DNA from: Algoriphagus aestuarii
GTDB taxonomy: Bacteria; Bacteroidota; Bacteroidia; Cytophagales; Cyclobacteriaceae
Length of the DNA: 64,000 nt
Assembly (NCBI GenBank): GCA_017051695.1
Contig: JAFIDK010000003.1
Span: 227,426 to 291,425, forward strand
Direction of reading: 5' to 3'
Every line of letters starts with the position of its first letter. The stretch's first letter is position 1. A model generated the notes under the pieces. It made no database searches. It had not been told where the DNA came from and was given only the letters and a program-made list of their open reading frames with translations. Positions 28,070 through 37,983 of the stretch are shown piece after piece. A program made the position numbers and the translations under genes.

Positions 28070-30676
28070 ATGAAAAGAAGATCTGCCGTCAAGGCAATGG
28101 CACTTAGTAGCATTTCACCTTTGCTTCTACCCCAGGCATTTACTGGGATCACAAAACTTTTTGGTTCTACCGAAGTAGGTTTTAAAAGCAATTGGGAAAA
28201 CTGGCCGGATATGAAATGGATAGGACCTGAGTTTTGGGGAAATAGGCTTCAAGACTGGGAAATCATCAATGGAAAAGCCTGCTGTGTCATTTCTGCACCC
28301 AACCGAACTCTCCATATTTTGACACATCAGCTTGGTGATTCGAAGACTTCATTTCAACAATCAGTCACCCTCCATTGGGATCAAAATGGACAAACAGTAA
28401 GTGAGACGATGTATGCAGGGTTCAGGCTTGGAGCAAAGGGGAGATTTGAAGATTATCGCTCAGCAGCTGTTTTTGGTGAGGGGTTGGATATCGGTATCAA
28501 TGGATCCGGTAAAATTAGGATTGGTGAGAAACTGAGTGAGTCAGCAGTGGATCTTTCTAAACCTGTTTTCTTGTCACTTTCGGCAGGGACTAAACAAAAT
28601 ACCTATACGCTAAAAGTCAAAGCAAGCAACTCTTTGGAAGATGATGTGGGAGTAGAGCTAGCTGTGGAGGGAATAGAAGCAGGACAGCTAGAAGGAAATT
28701 TAGCCTTGGTGGCTCATGCTTCACCTGAGATTCAAAAAGATGAAGCATTTGTTTCATTTTCAGATTGGGTTTTTAGCGGTGAAAAAATCACAGAGAATGC
28801 CGATCAACTTTTTGGTCCCATTTGTTTTGCGCAGTATACCCTTCATGATCGTCTATTAAAATTGACCGCTCAGTTGGCTCCAATTGAGGAGATTAAAGGT
28901 TTGAAAATAGCCCTACAGATAAAAGAAGGAGTAAGTTGGAAAACGATGCAATCTTCAGAGATAGATCCTTTGGGTCGAATTGCACAATTTAGAATTCAAG
29001 ATTGGCAGTTTACAGAGGCAGTTCCATACCGGGTTTATCTCGAAATTCCTTTGAAAAATAAAAAACAGGAATTTGCCTTTTATGGAGAAATCGCCGCTGA
29101 GCCTAAATCTTTGGAAGACTTGAAAGTTGCGGTCTTTAGCTGCAATGCAGATCACGGATTTCCTGATGAAGAAGTCAGTATCCATGTCAATAAACATCAG
29201 CCAGACATGGCTTTGTTTCTTGGAGATCAGTTTTATGAGGGAACAGGTGGATTTGGGATTCAGACTGACCGAATTGAGAAATCAAGTCTTGATTACCTTC
29301 GTAAATGGTATATGTTTGGCTGGTCTTATCGGGAAATTTTCAGAAACATTCCAGCGGCATTTATTCCGGATGATCATGATGTGTACCATGGCAATGTATG
29401 GGGAGCAGGAGGGGAGCATGCTCCCACAGATAAAGGCTGGGGATATATCGCCCAGGATGAGGGAGGATATAAAATGCAAGCCCAATGGGTAAATATGGTT
29501 CAGGCCACACAAACCAGTCATTTGCCTGATCCTTTTGATCCTCGCCCTGTCAAACAAGGAATCAATGTGTACTACACCGATTGGAATTATGGGGGAGTGA
29601 GCTTTGCGATTATAGAAGACAGAAAATTTAAATCAGCACCTAAAAAAGTATTGCCTGAAGAGGCCCATGTTCAAAATGGATTTATTCAGAACAGAGACTT
29701 CGATATCAAGCAGCATTATGACATCGATGCGGAGCTTTTAGGAGAAAGACAGATGGAATTTCTCGAAAAATGGGCTTCAGATTGGGGATCAACTATCCAA
29801 ATGAAAGCGGTTTGTTCCCAAACCAATTTCTGTACAGTTGCCACCCTACCTGAAGGAAGTATCATAGATGAAATTGTTCCTAGCTTAGCTATTCCGGAAA
29901 AAGGAGAATATGTAGATGGTGATGCACCTACTTCAGATATGGATTCCAATGGATGGCCTCAAAAAGGCAGAGATGAGGCATTGAGAACGATTAGAAAAGC
30001 ATTTGCCTTGCATATTGCAGGTGACCAACATCTGGCAAGTACGGTACATTATGGCGTGGATGAATTCCGGGATTCTGGATTTGCCTTTGCAGGACCTGCA
30101 TTGAATAATTTGTGGCCGAGAAGATGGTGGCCTCAAGTACCTTCGGATCATCAGCCTATTCAGGGAAAAGCAAAGAATACAGGAGACTTTTTGGATGGAT
30201 TTGGCAATAAAATGACCATTCATGCGGTAGCTAATCCTTACAAAACCGGCTTTGAGCCTTCTAGGATTTATGACAGAGGAACGGGCTATGGAATCATCAC
30301 TTTTGATAAGCAAGCTCGGAAAATGAAAATAGAATGCTGGCCACGAAACGTGGATCCAATTGCAAATCCAGCGGGGCAATACGAAGGTTGGCCGATTGAG
30401 ATTTCACAAGAAGAAAACTATGCCAGAAAAGCTTTTGGCTATCTTCCTAAAATTGAAATAATAGGGGCCGAGCGTCCAGTGTTGGAAGTGTTTAATGAAA
30501 AAAACAGAGAACTGGAATATGCCATACGATTGAATTCATCCAGTCATACACCAAAGGTTTTTAGCAACGATTCATTTCGGATAAGTATAATAGATGCATC
30601 CTCTGGCAAAAAAATCACCAAAGAGAATCTTCAGATAGTTTCCGATGAGAGTACACTGAAAATTGATTTTAGCTGA
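28070..30676 (+). CDS. PhoD-like alkaline phosphatase/metallophosphoesterase, exported
   Basis: An 868-residue protein with a twin-arginine-like signal (MKRRSAVKAMALSSISPLLL). The first ~340 residues are beta-rich and not recognised. The metallophosphatase domain starts near 350 with AVFSCNADHG, then GDQFYEGTG near 385, PDDHDVYHGN near 434 and GDQHLAST near 650, the metal-ligand series of PhoD-type enzymes. PhoD enzymes hydrolyse phosphomono- and diesters extracellularly using Ca/Fe. It is longer than typical PhoD (about 500-550) because of the N-terminal extension. It stands alone, facing the convergent sialidase gene. Confidence 0.85.
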   Translation: MKRRSAVKAMALSSISPLLLPQAFTGITKLFGSTEVGFKSNWENWPDMKWIGPEFWGNRLQDWEIINGKACCVISAPNRTLHILTHQLGDSKTSFQQSVTLHWDQNGQTVSETMYAGFRLGAKGRFEDYRSAAVFGEGLDIGINGSGKIRIGEKLSESAVDLSKPVFLSLSAGTKQNTYTLKVKASNSLEDDVGVELAVEGIEAGQLEGNLALVAHASPEIQKDEAFVSFSDWVFSGEKITENADQLFGPICFAQYTLHDRLLKLTAQLAPIEEIKGLKIALQIKEGVSWKTMQSSEIDPLGRIAQFRIQDWQFTEAVPYRVYLEIPLKNKKQEFAFYGEIAAEPKSLEDLKVAVFSCNADHGFPDEEVSIHVNKHQPDMALFLGDQFYEGTGGFGIQTDRIEKSSLDYLRKWYMFGWSYREIFRNIPAAFIPDDHDVYHGNVWGAGGEHAPTDKGWGYIAQDEGGYKMQAQWVNMVQATQTSHLPDPFDPRPVKQGINVYYTDWNYGGVSFAIIEDRKFKSAPKKVLPEEAHVQNGFIQNRDFDIKQHYDIDAELLGERQMEFLEKWASDWGSTIQMKAVCSQTNFCTVATLPEGSIIDEIVPSLAIPEKGEYVDGDAPTSDMDSNGWPQKGRDEALRTIRKAFALHIAGDQHLASTVHYGVDEFRDSGFAFAGPALNNLWPRRWWPQVPSDHQPIQGKAKNTGDFLDGFGNKMTIHAVANPYKTGFEPSRIYDRGTGYGIITFDKQARKMKIECWPRNVDPIANPAGQYEGWPIEISQEENYARKAFGYLPKIEIIGAERPVLEVFNEKNRELEYAIRLNSSSHTPKVFSNDSFRISIIDASSGKKITKENLQIVSDESTLKIDFS

Positions 30677-30684
30677 CATGCAAC

Positions 30685-30715
30685 TAGCCCGGTGTTTCTT
30701 TAAAATACCGGGCTA
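30685..30715. terminator. Hairpin after the PhoD-like gene
   Basis: Perfect 9-bp stem TAGCCCGGT / ACCGGGCTA (30685-30693 with 30707-30715), followed by only a weak T-run (ATTTATTG); probably a terminator. Confidence 0.6.
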
Positions 30716-30830
30716 ATTTATTGAAGGCTAGCAATACCTTTTAGTCAGAATTAAAGGCCTTGGATTAGTTGATGATATCTAGTGGCGATTAGAAAATTCG
30801 ACAGGTTGTTGAATTTATTGAGAGCGTTTG

Positions 30831-32021
30831 TCAATAGACCCAAGAGATAGATTTAAATTCAATTTGAGAATAGTCATTTTTTTCAAAAATGATCCCAATT
30901 GTATTTTGGCCTACTTCCACCAGATCACTATAGCCAGAAATATCAGATTTTCCCGGATCTTTAGAACCATAGACAAGTAGAGTTTTCGGCCAGGTTTTTC
31001 CCTGGTCAAAACTGAATTTTAAACTGAGATTATTTCTGCGAAGGGTGTCGGCATTGTTGGATTGAATTAAGGTGAAAATTCCTTTTGAATCTGTCATAGA
31101 AAGGATAGATCCCTGACAGACTGGATCGGGGAGTTCTTCTTCAAATCTAACTTCCTCCCAAGTCTCACCACCGTCAGAAGAATAGGCTAAAATCCTTTGC
31201 TTTATATCACCTTTTTGGTTCCTGATGCTCATGACCATTCGATCATTTGGCAGCTCAGCAGCGATGGACTCATTCGAGCCTGGATAAGAAATGGATTCGG
31301 AAATTCCATAAGTTTTTCCATGGTCATCCGTGAAAAATCCATGTGCTTGATATTCTGCAAAATTTTCCTGAGGATCACCAACGGAATGATTAGCAGCAAC
31401 AAAAATCCGACCTTGGTATTTGCCTTTTTGAAACTGAAAAGCATGCCCGGGAGTGTTGGCATAATGCCTCCAATCTTCCTTCGAAGTATAGCTTGAATTG
31501 AAAGATGGATTGTTGGGATGGTGAGTTTGTTCGGTAATGTTTTCAGGCTCTTCCCAGGTTAAACCCATGTCAAAGGACTTCATTACCCAAACTTCCCTGA
31601 CACCTCTATTCATTCGAATGTCATATTCATGATTGTTTCCAGTATTGAAAAAAAGGTACACGACACCATCTGGATAGTTGGGATCAAACATATCAACAAC
31701 TGGCGCAGGATTTCCCGCCTGAAGTGAATCATAATCCACAAGCATTTCCAGATCAGACCAGGTTTTTCCGTAATCCTGGCTTCGCTTCATGACAAGATTT
31801 ACATCCCCAAAATCAGCACTTCCATTAACTCTACCTTCGGCAAAAGCTAAAAGGTCGCTGTTAGGTAGGGAAATGATAGCTGGAATTCTATAAATTTTAT
31901 GTCCTTCCTCACCTCCTGTAAAAACGGTACTTTGAACTTGTGCAAAAGCTCCAGGAAAGACAAAAAGTAGGATCCAAGTAAAAGCTATTTGGTGAAATCT
32001 GATCAAGGTTTTCTGCATCAT
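30831..32021 (-). CDS. Secreted GH33-type exo-alpha-sialidase
   Basis: A 396-residue protein when started at the methionine at 32021. The frame is open to 32156, but only the internal start gives a signal peptide (MMQKTLIRFHQIAFTWILLF to FAQ). It has the RIP arginine motif (KIYRIPAI), a probable acid/base aspartate in GSADFGD and five Asp boxes (SQDYGKTW, SFDMGLTW, TDDHGKTY, SSDGGETW, SFDQGKTW), the full GH33 layout. It should release terminal sialic acids from host or algal glycans in the periplasm or outside. The gene is divergent from susC, 680 bp away, and could share regulation with it. Confidence 0.88.
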   Translation of the reverse strand: MMQKTLIRFHQIAFTWILLFVFPGAFAQVQSTVFTGGEEGHKIYRIPAIISLPNSDLLAFAEGRVNGSADFGDVNLVMKRSQDYGKTWSDLEMLVDYDSLQAGNPAPVVDMFDPNYPDGVVYLFFNTGNNHEYDIRMNRGVREVWVMKSFDMGLTWEEPENITEQTHHPNNPSFNSSYTSKEDWRHYANTPGHAFQFQKGKYQGRIFVAANHSVGDPQENFAEYQAHGFFTDDHGKTYGISESISYPGSNESIAAELPNDRMVMSIRNQKGDIKQRILAYSSDGGETWEEVRFEEELPDPVCQGSILSMTDSKGIFTLIQSNNADTLRRNNLSLKFSFDQGKTWPKTLLVYGSKDPGKSDISGYSDLVEVGQNTIGIIFEKNDYSQIEFKSISWVY

Positions 32022-32580
32022 AAGTGAAAATGGATTTTCTTGTTTCTCGAGAGAGAAAAGGAATAAATTTTTCTGACGTGATTTTAAAAATACACTTTGC
32101 CGGTTTATTACCCAAAAGCAATAAAATCGAAAAAAGTAAAAACAATTATTAAACAAAAAAATAATTAATAGTTAACAGTAAGCGATGTTGTTGTTTACAG
32201 GTTAATGAATTGTTATTAAATTATACTGAATTTATTCTATCCGGTATTTTTTTCTTGTTTATATAAATCCATTTTCTTGTTGTTCGGATTTTTAAGTGGT
32301 TATATTCTATACTTGTTGATAGGTGTTTTTTGGTTTTTGTTTAATATTGAAAATCCCTTCCCTAGAAGCAATCGGCATGGCTTCTCAAAGTTTTGGAATT
32401 GCTAAACCCACCATATATACTACCTAAATCATAGATTTTTTTAAGATTTAAGCCTTTTTGTTAGTTTTTGAAATCGGGTTTTCAATACATTATTGAATAT
32501 TTTTTTTAAAGTAAATCTTAAAAAATGAGATGTTAATTTTTTGTGATAATTCACTAAATACAATTAATGTAATGCTAAAC

Positions 32581-32597
32581 TATCCTAGTCTAGGATA
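32581..32597. promoter_or_regulatory. Candidate operator, perfect 17-bp palindrome
   Basis: TATCCTAGTCTAGGATA, with 8-bp arms and one central base. It ends 14 nt before the TACATTTG box, covering the position where a -33 element would be; the sequence there contains no TTG. Together with the -7 box this suggests an activator- or repressor-controlled SusC promoter. Confidence 0.5.
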
Positions 32598-32611
32598 CAT
32601 AATTGAAGCCC

Positions 32612-32619
32612 TACATTTG
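32612..32619 (+). promoter_or_regulatory. Candidate -7 box for the SusC/SusD operon
   Basis: TACATTTG, a full match to TAnnTTTG, 82 nt upstream of the chosen SusC start (32702). The leader would be about 80 nt. Confidence 0.5.
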
Positions 32620-32701
32620 TGCGATAATTAGTAATTACCTGACAAATTCAGATTTAATAAATAATCTCTAATTGTTTTTTATTTATCCAATAATAAATTT
32701 T

Positions 32702-35700
32702 ATGAATACAAATTTACGATTGTCTAAAATCATCTATGCATCAGCGTTTTTGATGATTGGGACTGGGGTTACAATCAGTCCCTCGTCCTTGTTCGCGAAA
32801 GGGAATGGAGCTGTGAAGAATTGGTATTCCGGCCTTTCTGATGCAGACAATTTGAAGGCTAAGGAATCAATTTCCGGTAGAGTTACCGATGAGTTGGGTG
32901 AGCCTCTTCCAGGAGCAACTGTCCTGATTAAAGGGACGACAGTGGGAACTGTGACTGATCTTGATGGGAAGTATTCCATAGATGCTCCTTCAGGAGCGGT
33001 TCTCCAGGTTTCATACGTGGGTTATGTGCTGCAAGAGATTTCTGTAAATGATATGACGACCATCGATGTCCAGTTGGAACCGGATGCTACTCAATTGGAT
33101 GAATTGGTAGTAATCGGATATGGTACTCAAAAGCGATCCGATGTGACTGGAGCTATTGGTTCGGTAAAAACCGAGGATTTCAATAAGGGAGTCATTTCGA
33201 ACCCTGTGGATCTACTTCAGGGAAAAGTAGCTGGTGTCAATATCACCTCTACCAGCGGTGAACCAGGGGCAAACCAAAATGTAATTATCAGAGGCATCGG
33301 TAGTTTAAGATCCGGAACACAGCCATTGTATGTTTTAGATGGCTTTTTGCTGGATAACTCAGATACTGGAATCGCTTCAAACCCGTTAAACTTTTTGAAT
33401 CCTGGCGATATCGAGAGCATTGATGTGCTAAAGGATGCAAGTGCGACGGCATTGTATGGATCCAGAGCATCTAATGGAGTCGTGGTGATCACTACAAAAA
33501 AGGGCAAGAAAGGCACTTCACAGATGAATTTTTCTGCCTCTACTGCTTGGTCTTCTATTGCCAAAAAAATTGATGTTTTCAGTGCAGACCAATTCAGAAA
33601 TGAAGTAGTAGCTGCCGGTGGTACTTTGGAAGATTTTGGTGAAAATACTGATTGGCAGGATGAATTGACCCAGACTGGACTATCGCAGAACTACAATTTC
33701 TCCATGAGCGGTGCCAATACGGAGAAGTTTTCCTACTTCACATCTTTAGGTTATCAGGACCAGGAAGGTATCCTGAAAAACAGCGAACTGAAACGATTTT
33801 CTGGTAAGTTGAATATGAACCAAAAGGCTTTTGAAGGAAGGCTGATTGTAGATTATAACCTGACTGCTTCTTATACAGAGAATTTAAGACCTAGTATCGG
33901 TTCCACGATCAGTGATATGCTTAGCTTGAACCCAACTGTTCCGGCGTATACAGATGGTGAGCCAACAATGTTGAATACCAATGCCTTAAATCCATTAAAA
34001 AGATATGAGCTCTACACTGACAATGCTGCCAATAACAGGATTTTGGGTACAATCTCACCCTCGTTTGAAATCTTTGAAGGGTTGGTATACAAACTGAACC
34101 TGGGCTTGGACTATTCCACCACCAACAGATACCAGCAGTATAAGCCTTATTCCGGAGTCATCAATGAATCCAACATTTCAGATGGTTCACTAGATGAATA
34201 TGTCAATGCCAATATCAATAAATTGGTTGAAAACACTTTGACCTATAACTGGAATACCCAAGTGCACCATGTTACTGTTTTGGCGGGACATTCCTACCAA
34301 ACATTCTTGGATGAGTTCAGATTGACATCAGCGAGAGGATTTGCTGACAATAACATTGAGCCAAGATACCAGGACCATAACAGCACCAGTGAATACCCTA
34401 CCACGGTCAATTCTTCCGCTGTCAGAAATGAATTACAATCCTTCTTCGGAAGATTGAATTATACTTACTCTGACAAGTATTTATTCACAGCGACATTCCG
34501 TGCGGATGGTTCATCCAAATTTGGTGAAAACAACAAATACGGATATTTCCCATCTTTTGCATTGGGTTGGAATCTTAGCAATGAAGACTTCATGGCAAAT
34601 TCGGTCTTCAGTAATCTGAAATTAAGAAGTAGCTGGGGTAAGACAGGTAACCAAGAGATTCCTTCCAAAATCACCAAAGCAAGTTATGCTGAAGATAGAT
34701 TGTCTTCTGGAGGTGGAAGTTTGAATACTTATCCGATAGACACAGATGGCAATACGCTGGATAGTTATCCTTATGGAATAGTCTTTACCCGTTTGGCAAA
34801 TCCTGATTTGCAATGGGAAGTTTCCACTCAGTTTGATGTAGGGGTTGATTTTGCATTCCTAAACAACCGTTTGACGGGAACAGTGGATTACTTCAAGAAG
34901 GTTTCTTCCAATATTTTGCTGGAAATCGTTCCTGCCGATCCAGTTCAGCCGACATCCACATATTGGGATAATATCGAAGATATGGAAATCCACAACAGTG
35001 GGATAGAAATAGCTTTGAACTTTGCGGGCAATTCTGAAAGAGCTTTCACCTACAACATTGGTGGAAATGTGACTTTTATCCAAAATGAGGTGAAAGATTC
35101 TCCATATTCAGTTTTGACTACCGGTGCTGCACAGGGAGCTGGTCAGACCGGCGCTACCATCAATGGCTATATCAATAATCAGCCAATTGGGGCTTTCTAC
35201 ATGCTTCAGTTTGATGGAATTACCGAAGATGGAGTCAATAGATTCAAAGATATCAATGGTGATGGTGAAATTCTGGACAATGATAGAAGCGTAGTCGGAA
35301 GTGCCATTCCTAAAGTGATCTATGGTTTTCATACCAACTTTAAGTACAAAGCATTTGACTTGGGCTTGAACTTTAACGGTACCGCTGGAAGCAAAATTTA
35401 CAACCATACGGCAATGTCCTTGTTTACCAAAGCGCAGTTATCCCGATCAAACAACACCACTGATTTTGCCAGTGAATTTCCAGAAGAGTCTTTCAACAAC
35501 TCCAATACTGTATCTACTAGATTTTTGGAAAATGGCTCATTCTTCAGGTTAAACAATGCGACTCTTGGCTATAATCTGAATATGGATGCGGTGGGATTAC
35601 GGGATGTTTTCCAAAATATCCGCCTATCTGTAACCGGTCAAAATTTATTTGTGATCACAGATTATTCTGGATTTGATCCAGAAGTTAATACCGGCTCTAC

Positions 35701-35788
35701 AGCTGGTGGAATACAGACTTTCGGGATCGATCGATTTACCTATCCGAGAGCGAGGACCTACTCGATCAACCTGAATTTAACTTTCTAA
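32702..35788 (+). CDS. SusC/RagA-type TonB-dependent outer-membrane transporter
   Basis: A 1028-residue protein. The start at 32702 is preferred over 32672 because the signal peptide begins there (MNTNLRLSKIIYASAFLMIG). A carboxypeptidase-regulatory-like domain (ISGRVTDELGEPLPGATVLI, about 57-76) and the VVIGYGTQKRSDVTGAIGSV motif precede the plug (about 130-260) and a 22-stranded barrel ending in an aromatic residue (YSINLNLTF). SusC proteins import oligosaccharides or peptides with TonB energy. It is co-transcribed with the SusD-like lipoprotein. The ligand is unknown. Confidence 0.93.
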   Translation: MNTNLRLSKIIYASAFLMIGTGVTISPSSLFAKGNGAVKNWYSGLSDADNLKAKESISGRVTDELGEPLPGATVLIKGTTVGTVTDLDGKYSIDAPSGAVLQVSYVGYVLQEISVNDMTTIDVQLEPDATQLDELVVIGYGTQKRSDVTGAIGSVKTEDFNKGVISNPVDLLQGKVAGVNITSTSGEPGANQNVIIRGIGSLRSGTQPLYVLDGFLLDNSDTGIASNPLNFLNPGDIESIDVLKDASATALYGSRASNGVVVITTKKGKKGTSQMNFSASTAWSSIAKKIDVFSADQFRNEVVAAGGTLEDFGENTDWQDELTQTGLSQNYNFSMSGANTEKFSYFTSLGYQDQEGILKNSELKRFSGKLNMNQKAFEGRLIVDYNLTASYTENLRPSIGSTISDMLSLNPTVPAYTDGEPTMLNTNALNPLKRYELYTDNAANNRILGTISPSFEIFEGLVYKLNLGLDYSTTNRYQQYKPYSGVINESNISDGSLDEYVNANINKLVENTLTYNWNTQVHHVTVLAGHSYQTFLDEFRLTSARGFADNNIEPRYQDHNSTSEYPTTVNSSAVRNELQSFFGRLNYTYSDKYLFTATFRADGSSKFGENNKYGYFPSFALGWNLSNEDFMANSVFSNLKLRSSWGKTGNQEIPSKITKASYAEDRLSSGGGSLNTYPIDTDGNTLDSYPYGIVFTRLANPDLQWEVSTQFDVGVDFAFLNNRLTGTVDYFKKVSSNILLEIVPADPVQPTSTYWDNIEDMEIHNSGIEIALNFAGNSERAFTYNIGGNVTFIQNEVKDSPYSVLTTGAAQGAGQTGATINGYINNQPIGAFYMLQFDGITEDGVNRFKDINGDGEILDNDRSVVGSAIPKVIYGFHTNFKYKAFDLGLNFNGTAGSKIYNHTAMSLFTKAQLSRSNNTTDFASEFPEESFNNSNTVSTRFLENGSFFRLNNATLGYNLNMDAVGLRDVFQNIRLSVTGQNLFVITDYSGFDPEVNTGSTAGGIQTFGIDRFTYPRARTYSINLNLTF

Positions 35789-35827
35789 AATAGAATGATC
35801 AGTAAATCATTTAGAAATCATAGACAC

Positions 35828-37573
35828 ATGAAAAATCATAGATTTTACAAAATACTACCTATTGCTGCTTTCCTATTCACCATTCTGGGTTGTACCGATT
35901 TGGACGAAGAAATTCTCGATGAATCCTTGACAGGAACGGGCCAGGCAGAGGTAATCAGCGGATCCATCGCTCCGGTTTATGGCATGCTTCGCCAGGTATG
36001 GATGCATACAGTCAATTTTGGACTTCAGGAAGTGGCTTCTGATGAAGGGATTCTTCCATACCGTGGTGGCACGGATTGGTTTGATGGAGGTAAATTTATT
36101 GCTGTTCACCAACACTTGATGACGCCTACCAATAGTTTGGTGGGGGATTCCTGGACTTATATCACATTGACTTTGTCCAGAGCTGTTTTGGCAGAGGAAA
36201 GAATGAGGCTGGAAGTGGAAAATGGAAACACCAGTGCACAGGATGCGATGCATGAGATGACTGCGATGAAAGCTTACCTGAATATGCTTGCTCTTGATAA
36301 CTGGGGTTTGGTTTTCAAAAAAGATGCTTCAAATGAGCTTTCAGAAATCCTAAGAGGGCAGGAAGCCATTGACTATTTGGAAAGCGAATTACTTTCTGTG
36401 GTGGATGTAATCAACAGCAACAAAGGTCCCGGAAGAATGAACAAATTTGCTGTGAATGCATTATTGGCTCGTCTGTATCTGAATGCAGCAGTATATCGTG
36501 ACCCTTATGGAACTCCTGATTTCAGAGATTCAGATATGGATAAAGTGATCCAATACAGCGATGCGATCATCAATGGCCCATATTCTCTTTCTCCAGAATA
36601 TTTTGAATTGTTTAATGATGATAATAACACCAATCCTGAAATCATCTTCTCTTTAGATCAGAGAGGTGTACTTCAGACGGAGCATAGCAGATGGCAGTAT
36701 TGGTCCATTTCTGGCGATCAGGTTCCAAGACCTGAGTTCCCAAGTACAAGAGGAACGGATGCCGTGGCGGTTACGCCAAGTTTTTATCAGACCTGGGTAG
36801 ATGCTTATGGCGATGTGGATCCCGCAGATGCGGATGCTAGATTTTTTCAGGAAAACACCGTAATTCCTGATGAGTTGAAAGATCTCACAGGAGTGAATCC
36901 TACCAATGATGCAAATCATTTTTATACGATTGAAGCGACTGATTTTGAAATTGACAGAGGAATTCTCCGTCATGTCATCTGGGGTCCAAGAAAAGACGAT
37001 AGCGGAAATATCATGACCGACGAAAACGGAAAAGTGAAAATATATCCTGTGATCAATAGAAGAAGTAGTGGGGCCAATATCAGATATGTAGACCATACGC
37101 TAAAAGTAGATTTTACCACTGAGGGAAGTCTGCATAATGCGGGGTATAGATTTTCAAAATATCAGTTTAGCCATACTGCGACAAACTGTTGTAGCAACAG
37201 CAGTGTGGATATTGTCCTGATCCGTTTGGGAGAAATTTATCTGATGCGTGCTGAAGCCAAATTGAGAAAAGGAGATACTGCCGGTGCATTGGCAGATATC
37301 AATACCTTGAGAACTTCCAGAAATGCACGTCCGGCTCAGACTCCAGCTCCTCTTAGCTCAATCGATTTGGATGTGTTGTTTCGTGAGTCAGGGTTTGAAT
37401 TGTATTGGGAAGGTTTCAGAAGAGTTTACCAGATTAGATTTGGTAAATACGAAGACAGCTGGACAGAGAAAACCAATTCGGATGTGAACAAAAGATTGTT
37501 CCCTATTCCTCAACAAGCGATGGACGGAGCCTCCAGTGAAGCTGGATTTTTAGTTCAGAATCCTGGGTATTAA
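35828..37573 (+). CDS. SusD/RagB-type surface lipoprotein
   Basis: A 581-residue protein. The methionine at 35828 starts a lipoprotein signal (MKNHRFYKILPIAAFLFTILGC) with the +1 Cys after ILG; the open frame from 35795 adds only a charged extension. The body is the alpha-helical SusD fold with TPR-like repeats, and RLGEIYLMRAEAKLRKGDTAGALADINTLR (split over about 470-500) is the conserved SusD_RagB segment. It captures the ligand at the surface and passes it to SusC. It follows SusC by about 40 nt and ends the operon with a hairpin terminator. Confidence 0.93.
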   Translation: MKNHRFYKILPIAAFLFTILGCTDLDEEILDESLTGTGQAEVISGSIAPVYGMLRQVWMHTVNFGLQEVASDEGILPYRGGTDWFDGGKFIAVHQHLMTPTNSLVGDSWTYITLTLSRAVLAEERMRLEVENGNTSAQDAMHEMTAMKAYLNMLALDNWGLVFKKDASNELSEILRGQEAIDYLESELLSVVDVINSNKGPGRMNKFAVNALLARLYLNAAVYRDPYGTPDFRDSDMDKVIQYSDAIINGPYSLSPEYFELFNDDNNTNPEIIFSLDQRGVLQTEHSRWQYWSISGDQVPRPEFPSTRGTDAVAVTPSFYQTWVDAYGDVDPADADARFFQENTVIPDELKDLTGVNPTNDANHFYTIEATDFEIDRGILRHVIWGPRKDDSGNIMTDENGKVKIYPVINRRSSGANIRYVDHTLKVDFTTEGSLHNAGYRFSKYQFSHTATNCCSNSSVDIVLIRLGEIYLMRAEAKLRKGDTAGALADINTLRTSRNARPAQTPAPLSSIDLDVLFRESGFELYWEGFRRVYQIRFGKYEDSWTEKTNSDVNKRLFPIPQQAMDGASSEAGFLVQNPGY

Positions 37574-37594
37574 AACCTATAAACCTTTGAATAT

Positions 37595-37630
37595 AAGCCG
37601 ATGGGGATTCTCATCGGCTTTTGTGTTTTT
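37595..37630 (+). terminator. Terminator of SusC/SusD operon
   Basis: Stem AAGCCGATG / CATCGGCTT (37595-37603 with 37612-37620) followed by TTGTGTTTTT. Confidence 0.8.
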
Positions 37631-37658
37631 AATTGGAAATAAGACTTTGTTGGCCTTC

Positions 37659-37908
37659 ACCGATCGTGCCGTTGGCACTCTTGAGTTAATAGAAGCTCTT
37701 GTACCCCGAATTTCGCTGTGCTGCATTCGGGGTTAAAACTGTAAATGCCTTTGGCATTTTGGTTTATTTAAATGAATGCTGGCATTAACCTAATCATGAA
37801 TTTTGTAAGTGTATTTTTTGCCAAAGGAAAAATCGGTACTAGCCCAGAATGCAATTCTGGGTTTTAAAAAAGTTTATATTTAGAAAGAGTGCCAAAGGCA
37901 CGATCGGT
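37659..37908. repeat. 250-bp element with 24-bp inverted ends
   Basis: The ends 37659-37682 and 37885-37908 are inverted copies with one mismatch; each contains GTGCC..TTGGCAC or GTGCCAAAGGCAC and the CGATCGG core. Inside are two further palindromes, ACCCCGAAT / ATTCGGGGT (37703-37711 with 37735-37743) and CCCAGAAT / ATTCTGGG (37843-37850 with 37854-37861), plus the short TGCCTTTGGCA. No protein is encoded. It resembles a non-autonomous MITE or REP/BIME-like element. Confidence 0.8.
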
Positions 37909-37918
37909 ATATTTTTTT

Positions 37919-37951
37919 GGAAAAAAAAGCCATTCCTGCTTCAGGAATGGC
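37919..37951 (-). terminator. Terminator of metallophosphoesterase gene
   Basis: 10-bp perfect stem GCCATTCCTG / CAGGAATGGC (37929-37938 with 37942-37951) with eight A on the left, i.e. a T-run on the minus strand. Confidence 0.88.
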
Positions 37952-37983
37952 TAAATGAATCAACACAAAAGAGGAACGCTAAC

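Larger units (their letters stand above)
32022..32701. other. 680-bp divergent intergenic region upstream of SusC
   Basis: Very AT-rich spacer between the sialidase (minus) and susC-like (plus) genes. It contains a perfect palindrome at 32581-32597 and a candidate -7 box at 32612-32619 on the SusC side. A short dyad AGAAGC / GCTTCT is at 32364-32385. No ORF of merit was found. Confidence 0.6.

Noticed and set aside
21569-37573. A single polysaccharide-utilisation locus spanning the whole region
   Set aside because: Genes lie on both strands with terminators, a 680-bp divergent spacer and no shared regulator seen; functional linkage is possible but unproven.
37574-37983. Possible CRISPR-like array among short repeats
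   Set aside because: The repeats are inverted, not regularly spaced direct repeats, and no cas genes are present.
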